Shown one piece after another: positions 5,095 to 6,007 of a stretch of 6,007 bases of DNA. This DNA comes from MWDT01 sp035506315. Its GTDB lineage: Bacteria; Verrucomicrobiota; Verrucomicrobiia; Opitutales; Opitutaceae. The translations under genes and the position numbers were made by a program. Within the stretch, counting starts at the first letter, position 1. The number at the start of each line of letters is the position of its first letter. The stretch spans positions 1-6,007 of the forward strand of contig DATJPQ010000032.1 of assembly GCA_035506315.1 (NCBI GenBank), written 5' to 3'. The notes below the pieces were generated by a model, which worked only from the letters and a program-made list of their open reading frames with translations, did no database searches and was not told the origin of the DNA.

Positions 5095-6007
5095 TAGATG
5101 GTATCGCCTCCGCCTTTCAGCCGGTAACGCACGACGTCGCGCGACACCCCCAGCAACCGCGCGGCGGCGGAGATGTTGCCGTCGGCCTGACGAACCGCCC
5201 GGGCCACCAGCTGGTCAATCGCCTGTTCCAGCGAAAATCCGTTTTCCGGGAACACAAACCCCGGACGCAGCCAGTCCGCCCCCGCCTCGGCCTTCGCGCC
5301 GTGGGCAAGCCCGAGATGCGCGAACGTCAGACCATGTTCGTCGCCAAAGACGACCGCGCGTTCCAGCTCGTGCGCGAGCTCACGCACGTTGCCGGGCCAG
5401 CGGTAGGCGCGCAACCGCGCCCGGCCGTCCGCGGGAATCGACGGCGGTTTCTGGCCGTAACGACGGCACACCCGGACGAGCAGTTGCTCCGCGAGTACCA
5501 CAATATCGTCGCCCCGCTCGCGCAACGGCGGCAGCCGCACCCGGAACAAATCGAGCCGATGATAAAGATCCTCGCGAAACTTGCCGGCCGTCACGAGCGC
5601 GCCCAGGTCGGAGCTGGTCGCGGCGATGATGCGCGCGTCCACCGGAACCGGCCGGGCGGCGCCCACCCTGCGCAGCACGTGGTCCTCGAGCGCGGTTAGC
5701 AGCTTGGCCTGCAGCGACAGCGCCAGGCTCGGCAGCTCGTCGAGAAACAACGTGCCGCCATCGGCCGCCTCCATGAGCCCGATGCGCGCCGCCTTCGCAT
5801 CGGTGAATGCACCCCGCTCATGCCCGAACAATTCCGCCTCCGCCAGCGCCTCGGGCATCGCCGAGCAGTTCAACTCGACGAGCGGGCCCCCGGCCCGAGG
5901 ACCGTGATTATGAATCCAGCGGGCGATCGCGGTCTTGCCCGTGCCGGTCTCGCCCTCGATCAGGACCGGCGGCAGGCGGCGTTCGAGTCGCCGGTCGGAC
6001 GCGAGGA
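5094..6007 (-). CDS. Sigma-54-dependent transcriptional activator (NtrC family), N-terminus outside window
   Basis: The frame is open from the right edge (first whole codon 6005-6003) to TAG at 5094-5096, giving 303 visible residues. The AAA+ domain shows Walker A GETGTGKT (18-25), ELFGHERGAFTDA (58-70), Walker B GTLFLDE (84-90), the sensor stretch RIIAATSSDL, then FREDLYHRLDLFRVRLPPLRERGDD and RWPGNVRELAHELERAV. A Fis-type helix-turn-helix ends the protein (DGNISAAARLLGVSRDVVRYRL). Together these define a bacterial enhancer-binding protein that opens RNA polymerase-sigma-54 complexes. The sigma-54 contact loop, usually GAFTGA, reads GAFTDA (5796-5813). Whether the missing N-terminus is a phosphorylated receiver, and thus a partner of the kinase at 1554-2960, cannot be seen. 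The neighbourhood makes that likely. Its probable nearby target is the promoter at 4714-4730. Confidence 0.93.
   Translation of the reverse strand, partial: LASDRRLERRLPPVLIEGETGTGKTAIARWIHNHGPRAGGPLVELNCSAMPEALAEAELFGHERGAFTDAKAARIGLMEAADGGTLFLDELPSLALSLQAKLLTALEDHVLRRVGAARPVPVDARIIAATSSDLGALVTAGKFREDLYHRLDLFRVRLPPLRERGDDIVVLAEQLLVRVCRRYGQKPPSIPADGRARLRAYRWPGNVRELAHELERAVVFGDEHGLTFAHLGLAHGAKAEAGADWLRPGFVFPENGFSLEQAIDQLVARAVRQADGNISAAARLLGVSRDVVRYRLKGGGDTI

Noticed and set aside
4806..5699. Plus-strand open frame of 297 codons across repeat copy 2
   Set aside because: Most of it is antisense to the NtrC-family AAA+ domain, and the rest reads through the hairpin element; no protein motifs.

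Overview
The window is a GC-rich piece of a bacterial chromosome, most likely from Verrucomicrobiota and probably near Opitutaceae. The lineage call rests on the end of the leftmost protein (LLSLSTRAQV...LIAGF), which resembles a C-terminal module I associate with secreted proteins of that group, and on the general look of the genes. It is an inference from memory, not from a search. All five protein genes lie on the minus strand, so the biological order runs from right to left.

From right to left: (1) 5094-6007, the AAA+ and Fis-type DNA-binding part of a sigma-54-dependent activator (NtrC family), cut by the right edge. (2) 4860-5094, a structured 235-bp repeat element that begins on the activator's stop codon. 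(3) 4670-4859, a regulatory stretch with two GGGGAAT-type dyads 32 bp apart and, about 100 bp downstream, a good -24/-12 sigma-54 promoter. (4) 4301-4669, a small gene for a secreted, helical, highly charged protein of unknown function, ended by an intrinsic terminator at 4238-4273. (5) 2985-4211, a putative outer-membrane beta-barrel protein. (6) 1554-2960, a two-transmembrane sensor histidine kinase 24 nt downstream of the barrel gene and probably co-transcribed with it. (7) 1305-1540, a second copy of the repeat element in the same orientation. (8) 1-1299, a secreted eight-repeat PQQ-like beta-propeller protein, cut by the left edge.

The most economical reading is one signalling locus. The membrane kinase would sense something in the envelope and act on the sigma-54 activator, which would switch on the small secreted protein from the adjacent sigma-54 promoter. 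The barrel protein travels with the kinase. The kinase-activator pairing and the promoter assignment are inferences from position and motifs.

The two repeat elements are the most unusual part. Each has two hairpins of about 83 nt that open with GGAG..TGTCG and close with the complement, on either side of a GC-rich palindrome (CCGCACTGCGGCGG core) bracketed by TTAA. Lengths and spacings are almost identical in both copies, while much of the loop sequence differs. I saw no tRNA, rRNA, CRISPR array or transposase gene.
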